A DNA stretch of 64,000 nucleotides from Hungatella sp. UBA3048 (GCA_002367105.1 DFCS01000042.1:83665-147664), one strand, 5' to 3'; counted from the stretch's first letter, positions 34,544 to 43,900 are shown. Notes: generated by a model not told the origin, from the sequence alone. Made by a program: numbers and translations.

Positions 34544-35959
34544 TTATTTTCTTTTCCATATTCCGGCAGTAAGAACTGTCATATCATCCGCAGCCTTATC
34601 GCTGAAGGATCTTGCAAACAGGAGAATCCTGTCAGCCATATCCTGAGGATTTTTTACCGGCATTCCGGCAATGAATTCCTGCAGCATCATTTCCTTTTCG
34701 TCTGCCGGAAGTGCGTCTAGCACGCCGTCGCTCACCATGATGATCCGGTTATCATCCCATAGCTTTTTAGAAAGGAGAACCGGCTCCACCGGATTTAGGA
34801 TTCCCATGGGCACCTCACCTGCTTCCAAAAGCTCCACTCCCTTATCACTGAGAATATAGGTGGCTGCCGCTCCCAGCTTCATGGCTTCCATGATCCCGGT
34901 TTTTAAATCTATGCAGCATAAATCCAGGGTGGCCGGATGCTGGGAGATTCCTGTTAGCAGCAGGACCGTATTGACCATTTTAAGGGCCGCCCTGGTGGAA
35001 AACCCGGCCTCAAGAAGCCTTTGAGTCAGCTCAATAACCTGCCTGCTTTCCTCTTCTGCCACTCTGCCGCTTCCCATTCCGTCTGACAGGCTCATGATAA
35101 CCTGTCCCGGCTGGACTTGTCCAAAAGTGTAATTGTCTCCGGATACCTCTTCTCCGCTTTTGACTGCTTTGGCCACTCCATAAATAACCCGGTACTCTCC
35201 CTTTTCAACAAACCGTATGGTATCGGCCTGCTTGGTCACTAAGTTCCTGCCGTCAGGGGCTACCGTCCATTCCCCTTCCTCTATGGCATTTTCCAGGATC
35301 TCCGCAGCTTCCTTTACCGTCACACACCGGCCGTTCAAAGTCCTCATAGTGAGAAATGCTTCCCTCTGATGATTCTCGTATTCTAAAATGAGCATCTTCT
35401 CAATGATAATATGGTTGCGGCGGAAAGCCCGCTTTATTTCTTCCTCCCAATCCGGAGTTATGTCAACAGAATGTTCCACCTGATGAGAAAACTCCTCCAA
35501 AATAACAGCCAGTTCTTTAAATTGGACGATAACTGCGTCGCGGCTTTCTAAAAAACGGTTCTTCCATGCCAGATTCATGGTGGCTCTTCCAAGCCCCCGG
35601 TTCAGCTGGACCATGTAGTCATCCTTCCTTTTACAGGTTTCAAGAAAAAAACGGGGCATGTCCCCGTAGTCCACACTCCCTTTTTGTTCAAATGCACGAA
35701 CCAGATATTGCAGATAATATTGATTGTCCTGTTCTTTCCCGGAATACACAATGCATTTGTTGCAGCCTGCGCATACCATAGCCGCCGCCGTTTCAAGGGC
35801 CGCAATGCCGTCTTCCTTTGTAAGTCCCTGTTCTGCTGACAAGTCATCTGTACAAGCTTTGGCAAGCTCTCCCAAGGAGCTGGCCATGTCGTTTAATCTT
35901 TTTGCCGTATATACATTCACATCAGCCATATCATGATGTACCGCCTTACGTCTGAACAC
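34544..35959 (-). CDS. spoIIE: SpoIIE-type PP2C phosphatase lacking the membrane domain
   Basis: About 471 residues from a GTG preceded by AGGAGG at 7-nt spacing; an upstream in-frame ATG (35983) lies before that site. The C-terminal 200 residues are the SpoIIE PP2C domain: MSLSDGMGSGRVAEEE, MVSDGVLDALP and the final DDMTVL supply metal-binding Asp residues. The N-terminal part matches the regulatory region of SpoIIE with CAGCNKC. The ten-segment membrane anchor of Bacillus SpoIIE (over 800 residues) is absent. It dephosphorylates SpoIIAA to activate sigma-F in the forespore. Position between divIC and tilS is that of spoIIE. Confidence 0.9.
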   Translation of the reverse strand: MFRRKAVHHDMADVNVYTAKRLNDMASSLGELAKACTDDLSAEQGLTKEDGIAALETAAAMVCAGCNKCIVYSGKEQDNQYYLQYLVRAFEQKGSVDYGDMPRFFLETCKRKDDYMVQLNRGLGRATMNLAWKNRFLESRDAVIVQFKELAVILEEFSHQVEHSVDITPDWEEEIKRAFRRNHIIIEKMLILEYENHQREAFLTMRTLNGRCVTVKEAAEILENAIEEGEWTVAPDGRNLVTKQADTIRFVEKGEYRVIYGVAKAVKSGEEVSGDNYTFGQVQPGQVIMSLSDGMGSGRVAEEESRQVIELTQRLLEAGFSTRAALKMVNTVLLLTGISQHPATLDLCCIDLKTGIMEAMKLGAAATYILSDKGVELLEAGEVPMGILNPVEPVLLSKKLWDDNRIIMVSDGVLDALPADEKEMMLQEFIAGMPVKNPQDMADRILLFARSFSDKAADDMTVLTAGIWKRK

Positions 35960-35995
35960 AAAAATCCCTCCTGCCTGTATCATGCTTTAAACCAT

Positions 35996-36078
35996 ATTAT
36001 GAAAACAAGTTTTCATAATCGGATGGATGGTGCAAAATCAGCACCTTTTATGAGAAATTAAAATACAGTTTCTCATAA
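35996..36078 (-). repeat. Three consecutive inverted repeats in the spoIIE leader
   Basis: Arms: 36048-36057 with 36069-36078 (10 bp), 36029-36033 with 36041-36045 (5 bp), and 35996-36006 with 36009-36019 (11 bp, 2-nt spacer). All are perfect, and they fill the stretch between the predicted start point and the ribosome binding site. The function is unknown; operator sites or mRNA structure are possible. Confidence 0.55.
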
Positions 36079-36083
36079 ACCAC

Positions 36084-36116
36084 ATTATATACAGGCAGAA
36101 GGAAAATATTTGTCAA
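36084..36116 (-). promoter_or_regulatory. Probable Spo0A-dependent sigma-A promoter of spoIIE
   Basis: Minus strand TTGACA (36111-36116) and TATAAT (36084-36089) separated by 21 bp instead of 17. In Bacillus, spoIIE and spoIIG promoters have just this 21-22-bp spacing and need Spo0A~P. TTTGTCAAA on the plus strand at 36109-36117 resembles the 0A box TGTCGAA with one mismatch. Confidence 0.6.
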
Positions 36117-36194
36117 AACGGCTGACTCATGATCTAAAATCGTACGACAGCATTCCCCTTTATTGTCCAAGCTCTTTGGAAATAGAGGGAAGCA

Positions 36195-36518
36195 CTACTG
36201 CCTGCGCGATGGCTTCAGTAAAATCTCATCAGGATTTACAAGTCCCAGCTTCTGCTTTGCGACTTCTTCAATATATTGTTTGGTTTGGACATAAACCCGG
36301 TATTCCTCTAATTTTTGAGACCGTTCCTCTTCCTTGTCCACCTGGGCCTGAAGATTCTCCAGACGGAGCTCATATTCCCGCTCCTTCTCTTTTAACGTGA
36401 CTCCCTTAATGGTAACAATCACAGCAAGGCTGAATACGACAAAGGTAATGCCGATGATCGTCATTCGATTGCCCCACCTATCTTTTCTCTTTCGTCTTGA
36501 TTTTCCCATTTTGTCCAT
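36195..36518 (-). CDS. divIC: Septum formation initiator DivIC
   Basis: About 107 residues starting MDKMGKSRRKRKDRW; an upstream GTG (36533) is possible but has no ribosome binding site. A basic N-terminus is followed by one membrane segment (about 17-38) and a coiled coil (LKEKEREYELRLENLQAQVDK), then the conserved C-terminal YIEEVAKQKLGLVNPDEIL. It joins FtsL and DivIB in the divisome, with the coiled coil outside the membrane. It sits between yabQ and spoIIE as in Bacillus. Confidence 0.93.
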   Translation of the reverse strand: MDKMGKSRRKRKDRWGNRMTIIGITFVVFSLAVIVTIKGVTLKEKEREYELRLENLQAQVDKEEERSQKLEEYRVYVQTKQYIEEVAKQKLGLVNPDEILLKPSRRQ

Positions 36519-36535
36519 ACGATCACCAATCACCT

Positions 36536-36910
36536 TTAATGCCGGTTCTTTCTTCGGTTACAACCGTCCACCTTTATTTTAAGATATTTTCGGAAATGTT
36601 TCAAGAGTTTTATGAAATGTCTGCTTACTATTTTATCATATAAAAACATTCCTATAAATACTCCAGCAACGGCGTACCCTCTTAATCCTCCGTCATTCTG
36701 TTCATACAGCAGAGAAAACGTGACTAAGGCCGCATAAACCCAGTATATCATGTCCTCTATTCCTATAAACACATAGGAATGAGGAATAAAAATACGGAAA
36801 ATGCGTAGCAGGTCATATGTTATCATAAGCCCTGCGCCTGTTAAGAAGCTGTAGAGCAGAAGTTTTACTTCGTATACGATATGAACGCTCATATGACTCC
36901 TTCTGGGCAT
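36536..36910 (-). CDS. yabQ: Spore cortex biosynthesis protein YabQ
   Basis: 124 residues, membrane protein with about four hydrophobic segments (about 13-33, 42-64, 76-95), and the YabQ signature GAGLMITYDLLRIFR near residue 30. YabQ is made in the mother cell under sigma-E and is needed for cortex formation. The mature start may be the second Met (MSVHIVYEV). It follows yabP by 78 bp. Confidence 0.93.
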   Translation of the reverse strand: MPRRSHMSVHIVYEVKLLLYSFLTGAGLMITYDLLRIFRIFIPHSYVFIGIEDMIYWVYAALVTFSLLYEQNDGGLRGYAVAGVFIGMFLYDKIVSRHFIKLLKHFRKYLKIKVDGCNRRKNRH

Positions 36911-36988
36911 AATTTACTTAGTAAAGCGCCGGCTGGACTTAGTAAAACAGCCGTTCGATGAACCGCCGGGCGAATCGAACTTCCTTTT

Positions 36989-37273
36989 TTATTTAAACAG
37001 CCTGGAAATCATGGATTCCCCTGACCTGCGCAGAGCTTCATTGGAGGAATAGGTAAGACTTTCAATATTGCCGTTTAAATCCACTTCCCCTTTTTCAAGA
37101 GTCAGGCGGCTGACGTGGAGCCCCTTTCCCTTTAAAGTCAAAAGCCCCATGTCCGTATCAAGAACTACCTGGTTTTCATCAAAGGACACCACTTCCCGTA
37201 TTCCTGTCATCGTACCGGAACCCCGGTTTTCTATTGTGAGCCTGTGAGGACGGATATTCACCTTTTCTTCCAT
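36989..37273 (-). CDS. yabP: Sporulation protein YabP
   Basis: 94 residues. YabP/YqfC fold: RPHRLTIENRGSGTMTGIREVVSFDENQVVLDT followed by the LLTLKGKGLHVSRLTLEKGEVDLNGNI motif. Mother-cell sigma-E protein thought to work with YabQ at the spore cortex/coat interface. It lies in the rqcP-yabP-yabQ-divIC order conserved in spore formers. Confidence 0.95.
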   Translation of the reverse strand: MEEKVNIRPHRLTIENRGSGTMTGIREVVSFDENQVVLDTDMGLLTLKGKGLHVSRLTLEKGEVDLNGNIESLTYSSNEALRRSGESMISRLFK

Positions 37274-37362
37274 ACAAAAACCTCCTAATATACCTGTCTA
37301 AAGTATATTAGGAGGCACGCTCCAATATTACTGAAATTTATCGTACGTATCGAAACTGTGAA

Positions 37363-37602
37363 CTAGAGATAGCGATAAAGCTCTTTCGCTTCATCCTTTT
37401 TAACCGTTTCCGCTACATCAAGAACCTCAACCTTTACGGAGCTAGTCCCAAAATGGATCTCTATGATGTCGCCTTCCTTAATGTTTAAGGAAGCTTTCGC
37501 AGGTTTTCCACCTACTAGCACACGGCCGGCATCACAGGCCTCGTTCGCTACGGTTCTTCTCTTGATCAGACGAGAAACCTTGAGAAACTTATCCAGTCTC
37601 AT
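37363..37602 (-). CDS. rqcP: S4-domain RNA-binding protein RqcP
   Basis: 79 residues, one S4 domain: MRLDKFLKVSRLIKRRTVANEACDAGRVLVGGKPAKAS. RqcP (YabO, HslR-like) binds the stalled 50S subunit with RqcH and supports alanine tailing in ribosome quality control. It starts 4 nt after the hup stop codon. Confidence 0.95.
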   Translation of the reverse strand: MRLDKFLKVSRLIKRRTVANEACDAGRVLVGGKPAKASLNIKEGDIIEIHFGTSSVKVEVLDVAETVKKDEAKELYRYL

Positions 37603-37605
37603 GGA

Positions 37606-37881
37606 TTAAGCGTTCACCATATCCTTTAAAGCCTTTCCAGCTTTAAATTTTGGTGTCTTGGAAGCAGGGATGTTCATAACTTCGCCGCTCTTTGGATTTC
37701 TTCCCTCTCTTGCCGCTCTTTCAGATACCTCAAATGTACCAAAACCAACTAACTGGATCTTCTCGCCTTTAACCAGTTCTTCAGATATTACATCTGTTAA
37801 AGCTTTAACTGCCTTCTCTGCATCCTTTTTGGACAGCTCTGCTTTTTCTGCGACTGCTGCGATTAACTCTGCTTTGTTCAT
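37606..37881 (-). CDS. hup: HU-family DNA-binding protein
   Basis: 91 residues from the ATG preceded by AGGAGG. HU/IHF signature GFGTFEVSERAAREGRNPKSGE (about 46-67) with the DNA-inserting Pro in the beta arm (GRNPKSG). Homodimeric nucleoid protein that bends DNA. It is cotranscribed with rqcP. Confidence 0.98.
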   Translation of the reverse strand: MNKAELIAAVAEKAELSKKDAEKAVKALTDVISEELVKGEKIQLVGFGTFEVSERAAREGRNPKSGEVMNIPASKTPKFKAGKALKDMVNA

Positions 37882-37971
37882 TGATATCTTCCTCCTAGAA
37901 TGTAGCACCAGGCTACGATTTTTCGCATAACACGATTACTATATCATTTATAGCTGTTTCTCCCGTTTTTG

Positions 37972-38364
37972 TCAAGGTTTTTCGCACTTTTGTAAGGCTT
38001 TCTCCTGCTTTTTTATTGCCTCCCAAAGCGCTTGTCCCTCCAGCTGCAAATCTGCATTTTCTCCGCCAAAAACATGGGGGTGTCTGCGTATCATTTTTTT
38101 ACAGATTCCGTTAACCACATCATCAGTGGAAAAATCTCCCCGCTCCTTTGCAATCTGGCTGTAAAGCATTACCAGAAACAGGATATCTCCCAATTCTTCG
38201 CAAAGGTTTTCCATATCCTCATGATCTATGGCATTAAGAACCTCCCCGCTTTCCTCTTTAAGGCACTTTTTCAGACTCTCATAAGTCTGCTCCCTGTCCC
38301 AGGAACAGCCTTTTTCGGATCGCAGTTTATTTGTAATATTTACTAAATCTTCAAAAGTATACAT
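37972..38364 (-). CDS. mazG: MazG-type nucleotide pyrophosphohydrolase
   Basis: 130 residues, a single MazG domain: KLRSEKGCSWDREQTYESLKKCLKEESGEVLNAI, then EELGDILFLVMLYSQIA with the EExxD metal-binding motif. It hydrolyses non-canonical NTPs to NMPs. It is half the length of E. coli MazG and equals the common clostridial one-domain form. Placed upstream of hup. Confidence 0.92.
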   Translation of the reverse strand: MYTFEDLVNITNKLRSEKGCSWDREQTYESLKKCLKEESGEVLNAIDHEDMENLCEELGDILFLVMLYSQIAKERGDFSTDDVVNGICKKMIRRHPHVFGGENADLQLEGQALWEAIKKQEKALQKCEKP

Positions 38365-38586
38365 GACCGGCCTCCTTTTGCCGTTATTATATCATGACAC
38401 GGCCGTCTATGGGATCAGGCTTTTTATAATTCTGAAGATTTTCTGACAATTGTTTCTCCCCCCTGTTAAAAAAGTGCCTGTTCTTATATAATAAGAGAGA
38501 TTATTTAAGGAAGTTCGATTTGCCTTTGGCTCATCTGACGGCCAATCTTCATGAAATAAATGATACAAAGGAAAACGGAGGTAACC

Positions 38587-39567
38587 ATGAAGAATTTCAG
38601 CATATGGAAAAAAATAGCAGCCTGTATTCTATTTTTAAACATTGTATTTACCGCATTTACCACGGAGCTCTTAACACCCAGTGTTTCAGCCGGAGAGCTG
38701 ACGATGCGGGGCATGGGATTTGGACCGGCCCTTAACATCGGGCCGGGAAGCAAAATCTTTAACGGCGGCAGCTTATCCCTGCTATCCGATTACGATAACC
38801 GGCAAATGCTTTCCATGATCTTACAGGACAAAAACGGAACCCTTGTGGTCATTGACGGCGGTTGGGATATTGATGCGGCCCATTTAACGGAAGTGATCCG
38901 TTCTAAGGGCGGGCATGTATCCGGATGGTTTATTACCCATCCTCATTCAGACCATATAGGGGCACTTGTACAGATTCTTAATAATCCGGACAGCCAGATC
39001 ACCATTGATAATGTCTATTATTCCCTGGCTGACTTATCCTGGTATGAAAAAGTTGAACCTTCCAGGAACAGTATGGTGAACAGTCTGATATCTGCACTTG
39101 CAACACTCCCCGCCGAAAAGCTGCACACCGTACAGAAGGATCAGGAGATCCAGCTGGGCCAGATAAAAGCAAAGGTTTTAAACAATCCCTATCTTCTGGA
39201 TGTCACCTCCGTAAATAACAGCTCCGTTGCTTATAAATTTTTCTTAAATGACGTAAGCATCCTGGTTCTGGGTGATATGGGACCCGAAGCCGGTGAACTC
39301 CTGGCTGCAGAGCGAAGTGCAGAAGATTTAAAAAGCGATATCGTTCAGATGTCCCACCACGGCCAGTACGGCGTTAATCAGAATGTATATGCCATCATTA
39401 AACCTCAAATCGCTCTCTGGCCCTGTCCGCTCTGGTTGTGGAATAACGACAACGGCGGCGGAATCGGCAGCGGGGACTGGAAAACACTTGAAACCAGGAA
39501 ATGGATGGAAGAGCTGGGAGTAAAGGTTAATTATTGCATCAAAGACGGAGACCAGATCATTTATTAA
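38587..39567 (+). CDS. Exported MBL-fold metallo-hydrolase (ComEC-like)
   Basis: 326 residues from the ATG preceded by GGAGGT. An N-terminal signal or anchor segment (FSIWKKIAACILFLNIVFTAFTTELL) comes first, with possible cleavage near SVSAGE. Then a ComEC/Rec2-type metallo-beta-lactamase domain: ITHPHSDHIGALVQIL (zinc site), ILVLGDMGPEAGELL and MSHHGQYGVN. Such proteins resemble the nuclease/phosphodiesterase domain of ComEC. The substrate is unknown; it acts outside the membrane. Its plus orientation splits the sporulation block, and its own terminator follows. Confidence 0.85.
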   Translation: MKNFSIWKKIAACILFLNIVFTAFTTELLTPSVSAGELTMRGMGFGPALNIGPGSKIFNGGSLSLLSDYDNRQMLSMILQDKNGTLVVIDGGWDIDAAHLTEVIRSKGGHVSGWFITHPHSDHIGALVQILNNPDSQITIDNVYYSLADLSWYEKVEPSRNSMVNSLISALATLPAEKLHTVQKDQEIQLGQIKAKVLNNPYLLDVTSVNNSSVAYKFFLNDVSILVLGDMGPEAGELLAAERSAEDLKSDIVQMSHHGQYGVNQNVYAIIKPQIALWPCPLWLWNNDNGGGIGSGDWKTLETRKWMEELGVKVNYCIKDGDQIIY

Positions 39568-39580
39568 CCGGTTTCCGCTT

Positions 39581-39611
39581 AAAAAAGAAACGGCAGATGC
39601 CGTTTCTTTTT
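39581..39611 (+). terminator. Rho-independent terminator of the MBL gene
   Basis: 14-bp perfect stem AAAAAAGAAACGGC/GCCGTTTCTTTTTT with 3-nt loop, T-run on the plus strand, 13 bp after the stop. Confidence 0.85.
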
Positions 39612-39648
39612 TTGTCATTACCTCATTTACTGTCCATACCATCCGGAC

Positions 39649-39679
39649 GGAGAGGTATGTTTAAAGGGCATACCTCTCC
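39649..39679 (-). other. Perfect 11-bp hairpin downstream of the small acidic ORF
   Basis: GGAGAGGTATG and CATACCTCTCC (39649-39659 and 39669-39679) around a 9-nt loop, 22 bp after the stop of the 47-codon ORF. There is no U-run, so it is more likely an mRNA 3' stabiliser or part of a joint structure than a classical terminator. Confidence 0.5.
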
Positions 39680-39700
39680 TGGATTATGGCATAACGCCTG

Positions 39701-39844
39701 TTAATTTCCCCCGGGACCATCACGTCTTGGCCGTTCTGATTCCGGTAATGGTTCAACGTAGGATCCATCTTTGTATGGTTCCGTATCAATTTCCGGGATA
39801 TCGCCATCGTTATAATCATCTTCCTCTGGTACAAAAACCTTCAT
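39701..39844 (-). CDS. Small acidic protein of unknown function (47 aa)
   Basis: A 47-codon ORF preceded by an ideal CAGGAGGTG ribosome binding site 6 nt before its ATG. It begins MKVFVPEEDDYNDGDIPEID and ends RPRRDGPGGN. It is very acidic and Pro-rich, with no membrane segment, no cysteine and no recognisable fold; probably disordered. It lies 43 bp downstream of spoVT on the same strand and may be cotranscribed, which hints at a role in sporulation. I do not recognise the family. Confidence 0.65.
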   Translation of the reverse strand: MKVFVPEEDDYNDGDIPEIDTEPYKDGSYVEPLPESERPRRDGPGGN

Positions 39845-39887
39845 TTCTATTCACCTCCTGATTCATGTATGCTGGTCAGCGGCTTAA

Positions 39888-40436
39888 CTAGCCTTCCATC
39901 TGCCGACCTAAAAATCCGGCTGCTGTTGTAGCCAGCTTTGTCTCCATATCTCCAAAACGTGCTCTGGGTTCTCTGCTCAATAGAGCTACTGCTCCAATTG
40001 CATCGCCCTCACAGATAATGGGAGCCACCACCTGAGCCGTTATTCCTTCCAGAGTTTCCCCCGACAGAGGAATAAAGCTCTTGTCATCCTTTCCGGACAC
40101 TACGACCGTGCGTTCATTGATAAGGTTCTCCAATTGCTTGCTGATGGTCTTCTGCAGAAGTTCCTTCTTAGATCCTCCTGCCACGGCAATGATCTGATCT
40201 CTGTCGCTGATACATACGGTAAGTCCGGTAGTTTGAGCCATGGCTTCTGCATATTGGGAAGCAAAAGCAGTGAGTTCTACCATCGGAGAATATTTCTTTA
40301 AAATGATTTCTCCTTCCCTGTCTGTAAATATTTCAAGCGGAGTCCCTTCACGTAACCGGAGTGTCCTTCTGATTTCTTTCGGTATAACTACACGTCCCAG
40401 GTCGTCAATTCGTCTTACAATACCAGTTGCTTTCAT
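39888..40436 (-). CDS. spoVT: Stage V sporulation protein T
   Basis: 182 residues. N-terminal AbrB-type swapped-hairpin DNA-binding domain (MKATGIVRRIDDLGRVVIPKEIRRTLRLREGTPLEIF, residues 1-37) and C-terminal GAF-like domain (about 55-178). Forespore regulator that tunes sigma-G genes. It lies between mfd and the small acidic ORF; B. subtilis also has spoVT just after mfd. Confidence 0.97.
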   Translation of the reverse strand: MKATGIVRRIDDLGRVVIPKEIRRTLRLREGTPLEIFTDREGEIILKKYSPMVELTAFASQYAEAMAQTTGLTVCISDRDQIIAVAGGSKKELLQKTISKQLENLINERTVVVSGKDDKSFIPLSGETLEGITAQVVAPIICEGDAIGAVALLSREPRARFGDMETKLATTAAGFLGRQMEG

Positions 40437-40535
40437 AATAAAAATTCCTCCATCTTGTGCGTTTTTATATCACTGATATTATTTTGCTACGAAAGCAACA
40501 GATTATACTTAAGTCTGCCATTTTTCCCAAAATTT

Positions 40536-40579
40536 AAAATCAGGGCCGACTTGTTAAAAAAAAGTCGAACCCTGATTTT
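40536..40579 (-). terminator. Terminator-like hairpin after the 61-codon ORF
   Basis: Stem AAAATCAGGG/CCCTGATTTT extended by CGAC/GTCG, loop with A8 on the plus strand; U-rich end on the minus strand. It separates the small ORF from spoVT. Confidence 0.6.
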
Positions 40580-40626
40580 CTTATCAGACTTAGTAAATTG
40601 TTTGAAGAAGCCGGGGTTTTCCCAGT

Positions 40627-40812
40627 TTAGAAGTCACCCTGTCTGACACGGCGTATCACTTGCTTTGAGGATGACAGATATCCCTCATGGGCTGCCTTTG
40701 CAGCCGCGCTATCTGGAACGGGGGTTACAAAATGGTTTTCAAAAGAACCATATTTTTGAATTGTCAATTCATTTGAAACTCTCTGTAGAAGATACATACC
40801 TAAAACGTCCAT
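40627..40812 (-). CDS. Hypothetical protein, 61 aa
   Basis: ORF starting MDVLGMYLLQRVSNELTIQK with an AAAGGTGG ribosome binding site 5 nt upstream; the frame is open 54 nt further 5' but lacks support there. The N-terminal helix is amphipathic and the C-terminus basic (SSSKQVIRRVRQGDF). No known domain recognised. It lies between mfd and spoVT on the same strand and is followed by a terminator-like hairpin, which supports a real transcription unit. Confidence 0.5.
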   Translation of the reverse strand: MDVLGMYLLQRVSNELTIQKYGSFENHFVTPVPDSAAAKAAHEGYLSSSKQVIRRVRQGDF

Positions 40813-40943
40813 AGCTACCACCTTTCTCCGAAACATTAATAGGAACAAAGAAAGCATCTGGGACAAAAGCCCTTCTTCTACTATTATTATATCACAAATA
40901 AGACAAAAATCAACCAGATTAACTGTATTTTAGAAGTCAATTT

Positions 40944-43900
40944 TCACATTTTTTCATTCTTTTCTGACAATTTCAACATTTGCTTTAATATCACCTCAGC
41001 CTGGCTGATCATGGCATCAGTGGACTGATTTTTCTTTCTGTCAAGATACGTAAGCCTTGGTACTTCTCCCATCTGGAACTTTAAATCTCCGCGGTACTGT
41101 TCAATAATCTTAGGAATCCCCTCTACCTTAAGCCTTGCATTCTTATACATGGTCAGGCGGACCTCCTGGCGGTTAATATTAACCTCTGTCACATAGGCGC
41201 TGTGGGCCAGAGCCTTTAAGCCGGCCACCTTAAGAAGGTTATCAACCGGCTTAGGAATGTCACCGAAACGGTCCATAAGCTCATCCTGCATATCCATATA
41301 TTCTTCTTCGTTCTCAATGCTGGAAATCCGCTTGTATATATCAAGTTTCTGATATTCATTCTTAATATAGGAAGTGGGGATGTATGCATCGATGTCACAG
41401 TCCACCACGGTTTCATAGCTTTCTTCTTCCTTCCTCTGCCCCTTAAGCTCTAAAACCGCCTGATTTAAGAGCTTGCAGTAAAGGTCATACCCTACTGCTT
41501 CCATGTGTCCGTGCTGTTCCGCTCCCAGAACATTTCCTGCCCCCCGGATCTCTAAATCCCGCATGGCGATCTTGATCCCGGAGCCCAGTTCTGTAAATTC
41601 ACGAATGGCCTGAAGACGTTTTTCCGCCTCTTCCTTCAGCAGCTTATCCCGCTTATACATTAGAAATGCATAGGAAGTCCTGCTGGAACGGCCTACACGC
41701 CCACGAAGCTGATATAGCTGGGAAAGGCCCATGCGGTCCGCATCCTGGATGATCATGGTGTTGGCATTGGCAATATCAAGTCCGGTCTCAATGATTGTAG
41801 TGCATACAAGGACATCGATTTCTCCATTAACAAAATCAAACATGATCCGCTCCAGTTCATGCTCGTGCATCTGCCCATGGGCAAAGGTTACCGCCGCCTC
41901 GGGAACCAGACTGGCAATGTGGTTTGCCACCTCGTCAATGTTGCTTACCCGGTTGTATACATAATAAACCTGTCCTCCGCGGGAAAGCTCCCGGTGAATG
42001 GCCTCCCGCACCATTTCATCGTTATGCTCCATGACATAGGTCTGGATGGGCATACGGTCTACGGGAGGTTCCTCCAGCACGCTCATATCACGGATTCCTA
42101 CCAGACTCATGTGCAGAGTCCTTGGAATGGGAGTGGCCGTTAAGGTCAGCACATCAACATTTTCTTTCAGCTGCTTGATCTTTTCTTTATGGGCCACGCC
42201 GAATCGCTGTTCCTCGTCAATAATAAGAAGGCCCAGATCCTTAAACTGCACATCCTTTGATAAGACCCTGTGGGTTCCGATCACAATATCCACCAGTCCC
42301 CGTTTTAAATCCTCCAGGGTCTTTTTCATCTGCCCCGGAGTCCGGAAACGGGACATTAAATCCACCCGGACAGGGAAATCTTTCATACGCTGGGCAAACG
42401 TATTATAGTGCTGCTGGGCTAGGATGGTTGTCGGAACCAGGTAGACGACCTGTTTTCCTTCCTGTGCCGCCTTGAATGCGGCCCTGAGGGCGATCTCCGT
42501 CTTTCCGTATCCAACGTCCCCGCAGATCAGACGGTCCATTATTTTCCTGCTCTCCATATCCGTCTTGGTCGCCTCTATGGCATCCCACTGATCCTCTGTT
42601 TCCTCATAAGGAAACATCTCTTCAAATTCATTCTGCCAGACCGTATCCTCTCCGTACTGAAATCCATGGGTCTGCTGCCTGGTCGCATAGAGCTGCACTA
42701 ATTCCCTGGCAATCTCTTTTACCGCGCCTTTTACCCTGGTCTTAGTCTTGTTCCACTGATCTCCTCCCAGCCGGTTCAGTTTTGGTTTTTTCGCTTCGGC
42801 ACCGGCATATTTCTGGATTCCGTCAAGCCTTGTCGCAGGAAGATATAAATTCCCGTTGTCGGCGTATTCTACCTTTAAATAATCCTTGATGACTCCATCC
42901 TGCTCGATTTTTTCGATTCCCCGGTAGATACCAAGACCATGTTCCTCATGGACGACGTAATCACCGATGGAAAGATCGGAAAAGTTTTGAATCTTGGTTC
43001 CTTCATAGGAGGTCTTTTTCCGTTTCCGCTTCTTTTTTTCCACGCCAAACATATCGCCTTCCGTTATGACGATAAATTTTATCATGGAATATTCAAAGCC
43101 CCGGTGGAGGTTTCCAAAGGTGACCAGGATCTCCCCTGGCTTTACCTCCTGCCCCTCTCCCCCATCATCAGGACAGTAGGCCCGTAAATCATACTCTCTT
43201 AAATCTCCTGCCAGACGGCTGGCCCTGGTCCTGGAAGCGGATAAAAGGATTACCCGGTAACCTTCCTTTTTCCATCTGGTTAAATCCTTTATTAAAAGCT
43301 CAAACCCATTCTGATAGGTATTTACATTCTTCACCTGGAAGCTGTAGCGGTTTTTTACTGTAAAGCCGGAAAGCTTCTGCTCAAGGCCGGTCAAATAAAC
43401 CGTGGTCTTTGTCTGGACCCTGGCCAGCATCTCTTTTGCAGTATAAAGAAGACCGGTCTGTCCCGGAAGGAGGTAACCGTTTTCCAGGCGGTGTATCATG
43501 CTTTCCCTGAACTCCATTTCAATTGTTTCCCCTTTTTCCTTAAGCCGTTCCGGCTCATCCAGGAAAAGTACCGAATTTTCCCCGCGGAAATACTCCAGAA
43601 AAGACACGCTCTCCTGGCAGAAGTAATGGATATAGCCGTCCAGCCCATGCTGCCGGAACCCTTCCTTAAGACCTTCCAAAAATTCGGATACAATGGAACG
43701 GATCCTGGCGGACTCCTGGATTTTTGACTGTGCCCTTAAATCCTTCTCGTATTTTTTTAATTCTTTTTCCAGAGCTTCGATTCCCTCCTGGATCTGACTC
43801 CCTGTCAGAGCCATCTCCGTGGCAGGATAGATCCGTATGCTCTCTAACTGATCAATGGATCTCTGGCTCTGGGTATCAAAGGTTCTGATGGAGTCAACCT

